Source of the DNA: Hathewaya limosa
GTDB lineage: Bacteria; Bacillota; Clostridia; Clostridiales; Clostridiaceae
Assembly (NCBI RefSeq): GCF_030815255.1
Contig: NZ_JAUSWN010000026.1
Span: forward strand, 1 to 44,625
Length of the DNA: 44,625 nucleotides
Direction: 5' to 3'
Positions 16,188 through 25,146 of the stretch are shown in pieces; position 1 is the stretch's first letter; each line of letters opens with the position of its first letter. Both the position numbers and the translations under genes were made by a program. Under the pieces are notes generated by a model that had not been told where the DNA came from, did no database searches, and was given only the letters and a program-made list of their open reading frames with translations.

Positions 16188-17068
16188 AACTTTAAAACTC
16201 CCTTATTTACATCTTCATTTATATCTCTATGATCTATATTTGTATTAAATCCTTTTTCATCTAATATCGCATAAACCTTATTAGCTATGGCTACTGATCT
16301 ATGCCTTCCTCCAGTACACCCTATTGATATAATAAGTTGTCTTTTACCCTCTTTTTTATAATTAGGTATTAGAAATTCTAACATATCAACTAACTTAGTT
16401 ATAAACTTATTAGTATCTTCAAAAGATAATACATAATCCCTAACAGGAACATCATTTCCTGAATAAGGTTTTAGGTCTTTTATATAAAAAGGATTTGGTA
16501 AAAATCTAACATCAAATACTAAATCCGAATCTACTGGAATTCCATATTTAAACCCAAAGGATAAAACAGTTACCATAACTTCTGTTTCTAATTGTCCTTC
16601 TTCGCCAAATATATCTGTAATTTTCTGTCTTAGCCCTCTTGATGATAATTTTGTAGTATTTATTATGTTATTTGCTTTATCTCTAACCTTACTTAACCTT
16701 TGTCTTTCGCTAGTAATACCTTTTAATATTCTACCATCAGGTGCCAAGGGATGCTTTCTTCTAGATTCTTTGTATCTTTTAACTAAGACATCATCATTAG
16801 CCTCTAAAAATAACACTTCATAGTTATAATTTTCTTTACTTAAGTAATTAAAACTTTCATAAATATCATCAAAGAATTCTCCTCCTCTGATATCTATAGC
16901 TAATGCTATTTTTTGAACTTTCGCAGATCCCTTACCACATGCCTCAGCAAATTTTGGTATTAACGTAGGAGGTAAATTATCCACACAAAAATATCCCAAA
17001 TCTTCCAAAGCCCTCATAGCTTGAGTTTTACCTGCTCCAGATAACCCACTAACAATTACAATTTTCAT
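16184..17068 (-). CDS. rapZ: RapZ/YvcJ nucleotide-binding protein
   Basis: This P-loop protein belongs to the RapZ family, which in E. coli is an RNA adaptor controlling glmS and hence amino-sugar supply; the Firmicute YvcJ binds and hydrolyses nucleotides. The Walker A motif VSGLSGAGKTQAM lies at the N terminus. The conserved C terminus contains SIGCTGGRHRSVAIAN (about 251-266) and HRDIN. The longer frame opens at 17086, but the strong AGGAGGGG site (17081-17074) is inside it, so the ATG at 17068 is preferred (294 residues, normal for the family). First gene of rapZ-yvcK-whiA. Confidence 0.95.
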   Translation of the reverse strand: MKIVIVSGLSGAGKTQAMRALEDLGYFCVDNLPPTLIPKFAEACGKGSAKVQKIALAIDIRGGEFFDDIYESFNYLSKENYNYEVLFLEANDDVLVKRYKESRRKHPLAPDGRILKGITSERQRLSKVRDKANNIINTTKLSSRGLRQKITDIFGEEGQLETEVMVTVLSFGFKYGIPVDSDLVFDVRFLPNPFYIKDLKPYSGNDVPVRDYVLSFEDTNKFITKLVDMLEFLIPNYKKEGKRQLIISIGCTGGRHRSVAIANKVYAILDEKGFNTNIDHRDINEDVNKGVLKL

Positions 17069-17201
17069 ATTTACCCCTCCTAACAAATTTAAATTAAATA
17101 ATTGAATTTCTTTAATAAATCATTCTAAACCATTTAATTATTATATTATTTATAATTATATCATAGGAATTTAAGTTTAAAAAGTTTTTCATTGCTTAAT
17201 A

Positions 17202-17231
17202 TAAAAGCACTCTTACTTATAGTAGAGTGCC
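17202..17231 (-). terminator. Probable terminator after murB
   Basis: GCACTCT pairs with AGAGTGC (minus strand) across a 10-nt loop, followed by a short T run. It lies 15 nt past the murB stop and separates murB from rapZ. Confidence 0.65.
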
Positions 17232-17244
17232 TGATTTTACTTAA

Positions 17245-18168
17245 TTATTTTTTTAATTCTTTACCTATAATTCTTACTTCTGTTTCTAATTTAACATTAT
17301 ACATTTTATATACTGTATCTTGTACATGTTTAATTAAATTTAATACTTCATCAGCCGTAGCATTACCATTATTCACAATAAAACCTGAATGTTTTTCTGA
17401 TACCTGAGCTTCTCCAATCTTATATCCTTTAAGCCCAGAATCTTGAATTAACTTTCCAGCAAAATAACCTTCTGGCCTTTTAAATGTACTTCCTGCTGAG
17501 GCTTTATCTAAAGGTTGTTTTTCTATTCTTCTTTTAGTTAAATCATGAACTGTTTGTTTAATTTCTTCTTTATCTCCCTCTGTTAGTTCAAAGGTAGCTT
17601 CTAAAACTATATAACCTTTTTTTAAAATTATACTATTTCTATAGGAGAATTGCATTTCTTCTAAAGATAATTCCTTTATTTCTAAATTATCATCTATAAT
17701 TTTTGCACATTTAAGTACATTACTAATTTCTCCACCATAAGCACCTGCATTCATGGCAACTCCACCACCAATGCTGCCTGGAATACCTGATGCGAATTCT
17801 AATCCTGATAATCCATTTCTAGATGCTAATAAGGCAACATCTATTAAAGATGCACCACCTTGAACCACTAAAGTTGTTTTATTTAAGTTTACATCTTTTA
17901 GTTTGCTTAATTTAATGATTACTCCCTGTACTCCACCATCTCTAACTATTATATTTGATCCTTTACCTAATATATAATATGCCACATCATATTTCTTACA
18001 AAGTTTTAATGTATCTCTTACCTCTTCATAACTTTCAGGAGTTATAAAAATCTCTGCATTACCACCTAATCTAAAAGTTGTATGTTCTTTCATAGGTACT
18101 TCAAATTTAATGTTTTCTTGGCTTAATACTTTATGAAGTTCATTTAAGAATTCATTTCTTTGATACAT
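17245..18168 (-). CDS. murB: UDP-N-acetylenolpyruvoylglucosamine reductase
   Basis: MurB reduces UDP-GlcNAc-enolpyruvate to UDP-MurNAc with NADPH and FAD, the second committed step of peptidoglycan precursor synthesis, in the cytoplasm. The 307-residue length fits the family. FAD-binding signatures are HTTFRLGGNAEIFI (about 24-37), YYILGKGSNIIVRDGG (about 59-74) and GLEFASGIPGSIGGGVAMNAGAYGG; the active-site serine is in SAGSTFKRP (about 225-233). The short form without the Tyr-loop insertion indicates type II MurB. An AAGGAG site precedes the ATG at 18168. Confidence 0.97.
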   Translation of the reverse strand: MYQRNEFLNELHKVLSQENIKFEVPMKEHTTFRLGGNAEIFITPESYEEVRDTLKLCKKYDVAYYILGKGSNIIVRDGGVQGVIIKLSKLKDVNLNKTTLVVQGGASLIDVALLASRNGLSGLEFASGIPGSIGGGVAMNAGAYGGEISNVLKCAKIIDDNLEIKELSLEEMQFSYRNSIILKKGYIVLEATFELTEGDKEEIKQTVHDLTKRRIEKQPLDKASAGSTFKRPEGYFAGKLIQDSGLKGYKIGEAQVSEKHSGFIVNNGNATADEVLNLIKHVQDTVYKMYNVKLETEVRIIGKELKK

Positions 18169-18239
18169 CTTTTACTCCTTAAAATTAATATTATTTTATA
18201 TTAAATCTTACTTTTATAAGTATAAGTGCATTATGATTA

Positions 18240-18977
18240 TTAATCAATAGTTACATCTTTTAATTTTTTCTTCTCTTTTAAATATTTTATAATCTTACAT
18301 TCATCAGTGTTAATTATAAGTTCTTCTGGCATATCAATTGCTTCTAAAATAGGTCTTACTTTATCAAATTCTCCTATTGTACAACATATGTGTGAATCAG
18401 TTCCACAAACAACCTTTACTCCGTATATTTTACAAAGCAAAGCAATTTTTATACAATTAGGTGCACTACCCTCTCTTGAAACTCCTAAAGAACTATTATT
18501 TAGTTCTATTAATACGTTATTTTCTTTAGCCTTTTTAACAAATAATTCTTCATTTATTGGAAAAGCAGGATTACCCGGATGACCAATAATATCAACATAA
18601 GGATTTTCCATTACTTTTATTAAAGTATTGGTATTTTCATCTCTTGTTCCTGGTTTTATACAACTTTCATGAAAACTAGCGATTATTAAATCCATTCTTT
18701 CTAATGCCCATTGTGGTAAATCTAAATTTCCATTATGATCAACTATATTTGCTTCGCAACCTTTTAAGATAGTAACTCCCTCTACTATTCTAGGAACTAA
18801 TCTCATATTACTAAAATAACTAGCCTTTGGTGCTCCTGACATTTGAGGGCCATGATCTGTAGCTCCTAATACCCTTAGACCTTTTCTAGAAGCTTCCTTA
18901 ATATTTTCCATTAAAGTACTGTATGCATGACCACTAACAATAGTATGTGTATGTGTATCAACTACAAACTTTTTCAT
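18240..18977 (-). CDS. PHP-domain phosphoesterase, YcdX-like
   Basis: A PHP (polymerase and histidinol phosphatase) domain hydrolase of about 245 residues, predicted to bind three metal ions. Metal ligands are visible in VDTHTHTIVSGHAY (about 5-18), ATDHGP (about 39-44), GCEANIVDH (about 75-83), ASFHESC, IIGHPGNP and VCGTDSHI. This matches the YcdX phosphatase family; the natural phosphate substrate is not known. The longer frame opens at 19010, but GGAGG (18989-18985) sits inside it, so the ATG at 18977 is preferred. It lies 71 nt upstream of murB on the same strand. Confidence 0.9.
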   Translation of the reverse strand: MKKFVVDTHTHTIVSGHAYSTLMENIKEASRKGLRVLGATDHGPQMSGAPKASYFSNMRLVPRIVEGVTILKGCEANIVDHNGNLDLPQWALERMDLIIASFHESCIKPGTRDENTNTLIKVMENPYVDIIGHPGNPAFPINEELFVKKAKENNVLIELNNSSLGVSREGSAPNCIKIALLCKIYGVKVVCGTDSHICCTIGEFDKVRPILEAIDMPEELIINTDECKIIKYLKEKKKLKDVTID

Positions 18978-19156
18978 GTGCTTTCCTCCAAAACTATATA
19001 TATATTTCATCCTTAGTATTTTAGTTATTTAACATTAATAAAAAAGCGATTAAACAATTATATTAATTTAATTTGACATATAACATAAAATCTCTATATT
19101 ATTATAACATTTTATTTTTTCAATGCAATTTATAAGCTAAAATTGTAATTAAATAA

Positions 19157-21022
19157 TTACTTTTTTCCTTTAAAATATTCTATAATACTTTCGCAAGACT
19201 TTTTATTCATTCCGTTAACTTCCATTAACTCATTAAAAGTAGCCTCTTTTATATTATTGACACTTCCAAATTTTTTTAAAAGTGCTATTCTTCTTTTTTG
19301 TCCTATATTAGGTATATCTTCTAAAATAGAATGCAAACTCCGTCTATCTCTTAGACTCCTATGATAGGTAATTGCAAATCTATGAACTTCATCTTGTATT
19401 CTTGTTATTAAATGCATTAATTGGGAATTACTTTTTATAAATAATTCCTCATTATTATAAATCAATCCTCTTGTTCTATGATTATCATCTTTAACCATAC
19501 CACATACCGGTATATTGATGTTTAATTCATCTAATACCTCCAATGCTACATTAACCTGACCTTTTCCCCCATCCATTAGAATCAAATCTGGAAATAAACA
19601 AAACTTACTTTGTTCTAAACTAATTTTTTGTAATTTAATTTTTTTAATTTCTTCTATTCCATGAGAAAACCTTCTGTACAAGATTTCTCTCATACTATCA
19701 TAATCATTTGGTCCTTGTATTGTGTTTATTTTAAACCTTCTATAATCACTATTTTTAGGTTTTCCTTTTTCAAACACCACCATACTTCCAACAGAATCCA
19801 TTCCCATTAAATTAGATATATCATAAGCCTCTATTCTTTCTATTTTATTTGAAAGCCCCAAAAGCTCACTAAATTCCTCCATAGCAATTCTTTCTAATTC
19901 TTTTTCTTGCATTATTTTATATTTAAAAGCTTCTAAAGTCATTTTCGCATTATTTTCTACTAACTCTAAAATTTTTCTTTTTTCTCCTATTTGAGGAATC
20001 TTTAAGGTAATTTTAGTTTCAGCTTTTAAAGATAGCCACTCTTCCATTAGTTCCTTTTCTTCTATATCAGATATATAAATGGTTTTAGGAATAAAAGCAG
20101 TTCCTCCATAAAATCTTTTTATAAAATCTAAAATAATCTGGCTTTTATTTATATCTGCTGTGTTTTCAAATGTGAAGCTTTCTCTTCCCATTATCTTTCC
20201 TTCTCTTAAAAAGAAAATTTGGACACAACTATCTTTTTCATCTTGATATAAACTAATAAAATCTTCATTGTTAAAATTATTGCTTACAATTTTTTGTTTT
20301 TCTATGATTCTATTAATAGATAATATTTTATCTCTTAATGCTGCAGCCTTTTCAAAATTAAGCTTTTCTGCTTCTTCTTCCATTTGTCTTTCAAGAGAAT
20401 GAACTAATGACTTATCCCTACCATTTAATATATCTATAATTTGATTAATTATATTTGCATATTCCTTTTTACTTATAAACCCAGCACAAGGTGCTTTACA
20501 TTTTCCAATATGATAATTAAGACAAGGTCTATTACTTTTTTCTTCCTCTTTTATAGATAGTTTACAAGTTCTTAAAGTAAATACTTTTTTAATTAATTCC
20601 ATAACTTCATATACAGCTTTTCTATCTGGATATGGACCAAAGTATTTACCACCATCATTTACATAATTACGACTTATAAATACTCTGGGAAAATCCTCTT
20701 TTACAGTTATTTTAATAAATGGATAATATTTATCATCTTTTAATAAAATATTATATTTAGGACTATATTTTTTTATAAGATTACACTCTAAAATTAAAGC
20801 TTCCATTTCCGAATCAGTAACTATATATTCAAATTCTGCTATATTCTTAACCATATTTTTAACTTTTTCCGAATGATTTTTAGAATTTTGAAAATACTGT
20901 CTTACTCTATTTTTTAGTATTTTAGCTTTTCCTACATATATAACCTCTCCCAAGGAATTCTTCATTAAATAAACTCCGGCTTTATCTGGTAAATTTTTTA
21001 AATGATATTCAAAATCAAACAT
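19157..21022 (-). CDS. uvrC: Excinuclease ABC subunit C
   Basis: UvrC makes both incisions in nucleotide excision repair after UvrA and UvrB have located damage. The 621 residues contain the GIY-YIG nuclease at the N terminus (AGVYLMKNSLGEVIYVGKAK, about 15-34), the cysteine-rich segment TCKLSIKEEE to KCKAPC, a UVR domain (about 200-235), the RNase H-like 5' nuclease with DLILMDGGKGQVN (about 474-486), and C-terminal helix-hairpin-helix motifs (DIPNIGQKRRIALLKKFGS). It lies near but separate from uvrA and uvrB. The ribosome site is GGAGAG upstream of the ATG at 21022. Confidence 0.97.
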   Translation of the reverse strand: MFDFEYHLKNLPDKAGVYLMKNSLGEVIYVGKAKILKNRVRQYFQNSKNHSEKVKNMVKNIAEFEYIVTDSEMEALILECNLIKKYSPKYNILLKDDKYYPFIKITVKEDFPRVFISRNYVNDGGKYFGPYPDRKAVYEVMELIKKVFTLRTCKLSIKEEEKSNRPCLNYHIGKCKAPCAGFISKKEYANIINQIIDILNGRDKSLVHSLERQMEEEAEKLNFEKAAALRDKILSINRIIEKQKIVSNNFNNEDFISLYQDEKDSCVQIFFLREGKIMGRESFTFENTADINKSQIILDFIKRFYGGTAFIPKTIYISDIEEKELMEEWLSLKAETKITLKIPQIGEKRKILELVENNAKMTLEAFKYKIMQEKELERIAMEEFSELLGLSNKIERIEAYDISNLMGMDSVGSMVVFEKGKPKNSDYRRFKINTIQGPNDYDSMREILYRRFSHGIEEIKKIKLQKISLEQSKFCLFPDLILMDGGKGQVNVALEVLDELNINIPVCGMVKDDNHRTRGLIYNNEELFIKSNSQLMHLITRIQDEVHRFAITYHRSLRDRRSLHSILEDIPNIGQKRRIALLKKFGSVNNIKEATFNELMEVNGMNKKSCESIIEYFKGKK

Positions 21023-21058
21023 ATCCTAATTCGCTCTCCTTTCCCTTTTATATGTAAT

Positions 21059-21688
21059 TTATTTTAGAATTGCATCCAAAGGAAGGATACTCCAAGGCAT
21101 TAAATTATATCCTATATATAATACTATCATCATAGTTATAACACTCTCTATAGCATTTCCTTTTTTTGATCCAACTACATAGGTCATAGGAAATTTAACC
21201 TTTTTATTATTTACTGGATAAAACAATGGAATACCCTGTTTTGTAAACATATCTCCTATTAAATGTCCCGCATAACCTATAACTATATAAAAAGTAAAGT
21301 ATGGTATTTTACTTTTAACCTCCAATAAACTGCCAATAATACTAAAACAAACAAATCCTAAAAAACTATGTGAAAATCCATTTCTATGTGAATTTAAACT
21401 AATAGCTATGAATGCTGCTGCTATAGCCTTTAACCCACTATCTCTTACATATATATTGTCGAACCCTAAAATAATTATGCCAACTGTAGCATAAAAAACT
21501 CGTTTTGTTTTTTCATTTTTTATAGGTAATATATATTTATTCACTATACTCTTTGGATGGTCAATATCTGCAAGTAAAGCACTACATATTGTTATAATCA
21601 TCCCTAATATATTAAATTTCCCGGGTAATTTATTACAAAAAAATACATAAGTCGCTGCGCCAATAGCTGCATGAGTTTTTCCCTGCAT
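21059..21688 (-). CDS. YdjM-like membrane-bound metal-dependent hydrolase (DUF457)
   Basis: A 209-residue membrane protein with about five hydrophobic segments. The family signature is the N-terminal MQGKTHAAIGAATY and LLADIDHPKSIVNKY (about 38-52), plus SHRNGFSHSFLGF (about 102-114) and GYAGHLIGDMFTKQGIPLFYP (about 139-159): conserved histidines and aspartates typical of the YdjM/YfhO group annotated as metal-dependent hydrolases. Some relatives are LexA-regulated, but no LexA box was seen upstream. It stands 36 nt upstream of uvrC on the same strand and may be co-transcribed. Biochemical activity is not established. Confidence 0.85.
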   Translation of the reverse strand: MQGKTHAAIGAATYVFFCNKLPGKFNILGMIITICSALLADIDHPKSIVNKYILPIKNEKTKRVFYATVGIIILGFDNIYVRDSGLKAIAAAFIAISLNSHRNGFSHSFLGFVCFSIIGSLLEVKSKIPYFTFYIVIGYAGHLIGDMFTKQGIPLFYPVNNKKVKFPMTYVVGSKKGNAIESVITMMIVLYIGYNLMPWSILPLDAILK

Positions 21689-21810
21689 AATTTTCTCCTG
21701 ATAAAAATTGATTTTTCTATATTTATTATATTATTTTTATACTAATCTTAGCGTTTCTTTTTTCTCTATTATAACATTAACTTACACTATCTTAACATTT
21801 ACAATATGTA

Positions 21811-21880
21811 AAAAAAGAAAATCAAACAATATATTTTTTCTTCTATATTCTTAGAAAAACTTAAAATATTGTTTGATTTT
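21811..21880 (-). terminator. Terminator after the class B PBP gene
   Basis: Fifteen bases (21818-21832) pair perfectly with 21866-21880 around a 33-nt loop. On the minus strand the stem is followed by CTTTTTTT, giving a proper terminator orientation for the PBP gene, whose stop is at 21923. Confidence 0.8.
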
Positions 21881-21922
21881 AATTTATTTTTTTATTTAAT
21901 TAGCTTTTTTACTTATTCTAAT

Positions 21923-23326
21923 TTATCTTTGAAGGTAACTTGAAACCAACTTACTTGCTATACTAGCTGCAGCTCCTCCACCTGTGCCACCTTCTTCTAC
22001 TAAAACAGCAAATGCAATCTTAGGTTGATTATATGGTGCAAAACCAGCAAACCAAGAGTGATCTTTTGAATTTTCTACATGTTGTGCAGTACCTGTTTTT
22101 CCACAAACTTGTATTCCATCTATAGCAGCCCTTCTACCAGTTCCTCTATTTACAACCTCTTTCATAGCATCTTTTAAAAATTGTGCATTTTCTTTACTTA
22201 ATGGTTGAGATAATTGTTCACTTTTATAATTTTTTATAACTTTTTGTTTGTTATTATATATGTTAGTCACCATAATAGGTTTCATAAGACTTCCATCATT
22301 AGCTATGGTACTTGCAACTAATGCCATCTGTACTGGTGTAGCTAAGACTGATCCTTGCCCTAAAGCACTTTGAGCTATATTTCCTTTTTCATAGCTTTTC
22401 AGTTCTGGAAATCTACTATTTTCTATTACTAGCCCTTCAGCTGGTATATTTTTATTGAAGAAAAATTTTTCGGCTGTTTCCTTCAACTTAGAGTTCCCTA
22501 AATCTAATCCTAACTGTCCAAAAATTACATTGCTAGAATGAACAAATGCATTTTTAAAATCTGTATTTCCCAATGCTTCTCCACCATAGTTTCTTATAGA
22601 ATCCTTTGAATTAAATCTTAATACTCCTGAATCATAAAAGTTTCTATTTCTTATGCTTGGCATATTTTCTAAAGCACTAGATGCCGTAACAATTTTCATA
22701 GTAGATCCTGGTGGATATAATCCTGATGTACCTCTATTTAAAAGTGGACTATTTTTATCTGTATTTATTCCCTTCCATTGTTCTTTTAAATTATTCGGAT
22801 CATAAGATGGTGTAGATACTAATGCTAATATTTGTCCTGTAGCTGGATCTATTGCAACTACTGCCCCTTTTCTATCACCTAATAATTCATAAGCTTTCTT
22901 TTGTAATGAGTAATCTAATGTAGTTTCAATATCATATCCTCTTTTATTACCATTTGAATTCATAGGATTAAAAACTCCATCAATTTTTCCCATTAACTCT
23001 TTATCATAAATTTTTTGAAGTCCTGTTAATCCATATGCCTTATCCATATATCCTAATGCATGTGCAAAGGCCGATCCACCAACATAATTTAATCTTTGAT
23101 TATTATTTTTTACACCCTTACTCTCAACTAATACCTTTTTATTTCTATCTAAAATACTTCCTCTTTCGGTAGTTAATCTCTCATACCATAATCTGTTATT
23201 ATATGGACTGCTAGCTATTTTTTCACCTTGCATAGCATACACATACATTAAATATGATATTAGTATTATAAATAATAAAAGGAATATTGCTAAAACCTTC
23301 TTTATGTTTTGAGATATATCTTTCAT
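21923..23326 (-). CDS. Class B penicillin-binding protein (PbpA/FtsI-like transpeptidase)
   Basis: A monofunctional D,D-transpeptidase cross-linking peptidoglycan, anchored by one N-terminal membrane helix (about residues 11-31) with the rest outside. Active-site motifs are visible: PGSTMK with the nucleophilic serine (SxxK), SSN in FVHSSNVIFG, and KTGTAQH (KTG). At 467 residues it is short for the class, with a reduced dimerisation domain, resembling actinobacterial PbpA more than SpoVD or PBP2B; no PASTA domain is present. It begins 3 nt after the SEDS polymerase gene, the typical partner pair for glycan polymerisation plus cross-linking. Confidence 0.93.
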   Translation of the reverse strand: MKDISQNIKKVLAIFLLLFIILISYLMYVYAMQGEKIASSPYNNRLWYERLTTERGSILDRNKKVLVESKGVKNNNQRLNYVGGSAFAHALGYMDKAYGLTGLQKIYDKELMGKIDGVFNPMNSNGNKRGYDIETTLDYSLQKKAYELLGDRKGAVVAIDPATGQILALVSTPSYDPNNLKEQWKGINTDKNSPLLNRGTSGLYPPGSTMKIVTASSALENMPSIRNRNFYDSGVLRFNSKDSIRNYGGEALGNTDFKNAFVHSSNVIFGQLGLDLGNSKLKETAEKFFFNKNIPAEGLVIENSRFPELKSYEKGNIAQSALGQGSVLATPVQMALVASTIANDGSLMKPIMVTNIYNNKQKVIKNYKSEQLSQPLSKENAQFLKDAMKEVVNRGTGRRAAIDGIQVCGKTGTAQHVENSKDHSWFAGFAPYNQPKIAFAVLVEEGGTGGGAAASIASKLVSSYLQR

Positions 23327-23329
23327 AAT

Positions 23330-24592
23330 TTATCTACCCTCTTCTGAAATTTTCTGAAGAATTCCTAAAGCAAAAAATGTTATTATCATAGAACTTCCTC
23401 CATAACTTACAAAAGGTAACGTTATACCAGTTAATGGAATTGCTCCAATAACTCCTCCAATAATAACCAAAACTTGTGCTGCCATCATTGTACTATATCC
23501 CACCGCTAATAATTTAGAAAAGTCATCTTCTGTATATAATGCAGCTCTCATACTTCTATAAAATAATAAAAAGTATATAAGAACAATACCTATACCCATT
23601 ATTATTCCCATCTCTTCACATATAGCTGCAAAAATAAAATCAGATGTTACTACCGGAATTATAGTTGGTTGTCCTAATCCTAATCCAGTACCAAAAAATC
23701 CTCCTGATACTATAGCAATTAAGGATTGAACTAATTGATAGCCTTCATTAGCTGCATACTTAAAGGGGTCTTGCCATATTTGAACTCTAACCCTTACGTG
23801 TCCAAAGAGAGCATAACTTATGACTGCCCCCACAATAAATAGCCCAATACACAATACTACATATTTACCTTTTGATGTTCCTATATATAACATTGTTACT
23901 GCTATGGCAAAAAACATCAATGCAGAACCTAAATCCTTTTGAAGTACCATAAACCCTAAGCTTATCATCACAACAATGGCAGGTTCTATTAAAAGAGATA
24001 TACTTTTTTTACTTGTTCTAGTACCTTTGCCTCTATGTTTACTCATATATTCCTTTATTTTTTCTTGGTAATCCTTTAATGCCGCTGCTAAATATGCAAC
24101 TAAAGTAATTTTCCCAAACTCAGAAGGTTGAAACGAAAATCCAGCTATCTTTATCCAGTTCTTAGATCCCATCTCCCTCTTTGCAAAGAAAGTTCCTAAT
24201 GACATTAAAATTATAGTTATTACAAGATAAAAATACTTGTATTTAGAAAATCTCTTCAAATCAGGTAATAATACTACAATAAAAATAAATACACTTATTC
24301 CTACAGTAAACCACATAATTTGTTTTATCGCTTCTACCTTATTTATTCTATAGATCATAACCATTCCTATAACAGATAATAGGTTAGCAAATATAAGTAA
24401 ATATTTATCCCCGTTAGGGAAAAATTTTCTAACAATAAAATGTGAAAAACCTAATAAGAACATAAGCACAATAGCAATGCCTATTGCACCTTTATCAAAG
24501 TTGTTTTGAATAATCGCTAAATTAAAAAAACAAGCTAAAATAAACAAATAAGTAAATCTTAATAATTTTTTTTCTTGTTTATAGCTATTCAT
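23330..24592 (-). CDS. FtsW/RodA/SpoVE (SEDS) peptidoglycan polymerase
   Basis: A polytopic membrane protein of 420 residues with about twelve hydrophobic segments. SEDS proteins polymerise lipid II into glycan strands with a cognate class B PBP, here encoded immediately downstream. Signatures include FSFQPSEFGKITLVAYLAA (about 152-170), KDLGSALMFF (about 219-228), GTGLGLGQP (about 298-306) and the C-terminal GITLPFVSYGGSSMI (about 387-401). Which cellular process it serves (elongation, division or spore cortex) cannot be decided from sequence. The ribosome site TAGGAGG precedes the ATG at 24592. Confidence 0.93.
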   Translation of the reverse strand: MNSYKQEKKLLRFTYLFILACFFNLAIIQNNFDKGAIGIAIVLMFLLGFSHFIVRKFFPNGDKYLLIFANLLSVIGMVMIYRINKVEAIKQIMWFTVGISVFIFIVVLLPDLKRFSKYKYFYLVITIILMSLGTFFAKREMGSKNWIKIAGFSFQPSEFGKITLVAYLAAALKDYQEKIKEYMSKHRGKGTRTSKKSISLLIEPAIVVMISLGFMVLQKDLGSALMFFAIAVTMLYIGTSKGKYVVLCIGLFIVGAVISYALFGHVRVRVQIWQDPFKYAANEGYQLVQSLIAIVSGGFFGTGLGLGQPTIIPVVTSDFIFAAICEEMGIIMGIGIVLIYFLLFYRSMRAALYTEDDFSKLLAVGYSTMMAAQVLVIIGGVIGAIPLTGITLPFVSYGGSSMIITFFALGILQKISEEGR

Positions 24593-24609
24593 TTTTTGCC
24601 TCCTATAAA

Positions 24610-25047
24610 CTAAGATATAACTTTTAAAATAGCACTTCCTATTTTTACTTTATCTCCTGCCTTTAATAATTCTTCTCCACTTATACGTGCTTCATTTATA
24701 AAAGTACCATTAGTACTATTTAAATCAGCTATAAAACAAGAATTATTTTTCACAGTTACTTTTGCATGATAAGAAGATGTATATTGATCACTTAAAACAA
24801 GTAAATTATCCTGTTTTCTACCTATAGTAATTTGACCTTGGATAGGTATTATTGAGCCTTGCCTTAAGTTTAAATTTCCGCCAGCATCTATTACTTCAAA
24901 CCCAAAATTACATGTAGACTTTGGTTTTGTTCTTTTTTTAGGTTTCTTTATATCTCTATAAATAATAATTAGAGCTAAGAAAATTATTATATATATAATT
25001 GCAATAATCACAAACTTAAAAATCACACTAAGTCCACTAAGATTCAT
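24610..25047 (-). CDS. Membrane-anchored FHA domain protein
   Basis: This 145-residue protein has one N-terminal membrane helix (about residues 9-32), a basic linker (KKPKKRTKPKS), then a forkhead-associated domain from about residue 70. FHA motifs are TIGRKQDN (GR), SSYHAKVTV (S-x-H) and DLNSTNGTFIN (NGT), which bind phosphothreonine peptides. It heads an FHA-SEDS-PBP operon with spacings of 17 and 3 nt, recalling actinobacterial fhaB-rodA-pbpA, where a Ser/Thr kinase signals through the FHA protein to the wall machinery. No kinase or phosphatase is in this window. A GGAGGGAG site precedes the ATG. Confidence 0.9.
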   Translation of the reverse strand: MNLSGLSVIFKFVIIAIIYIIIFLALIIIYRDIKKPKKRTKPKSTCNFGFEVIDAGGNLNLRQGSIIPIQGQITIGRKQDNLLVLSDQYTSSYHAKVTVKNNSCFIADLNSTNGTFINEARISGEELLKAGDKVKIGSAILKVIS

Positions 25048-25097
25048 AGGTTCTCCCTCCTTTTAAAATTCTTTTTTCTTATTATATGCTATTTATC

Positions 25098-25138
25098 AAA
25101 TTAAGACTAGCTTTTTCTATGCTAGTCTTAATTTTTTT
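25098..25138. terminator. Stem-loop terminator after uvrA
   Basis: A perfect 14-bp stem (25098-25111 with 25121-25134) has a 9-nt loop. The T run is strong on the plus strand and weaker on the minus strand, where uvrA ends at 25147. Confidence 0.7.
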
Positions 25139-25146
25139 ACATTTTA

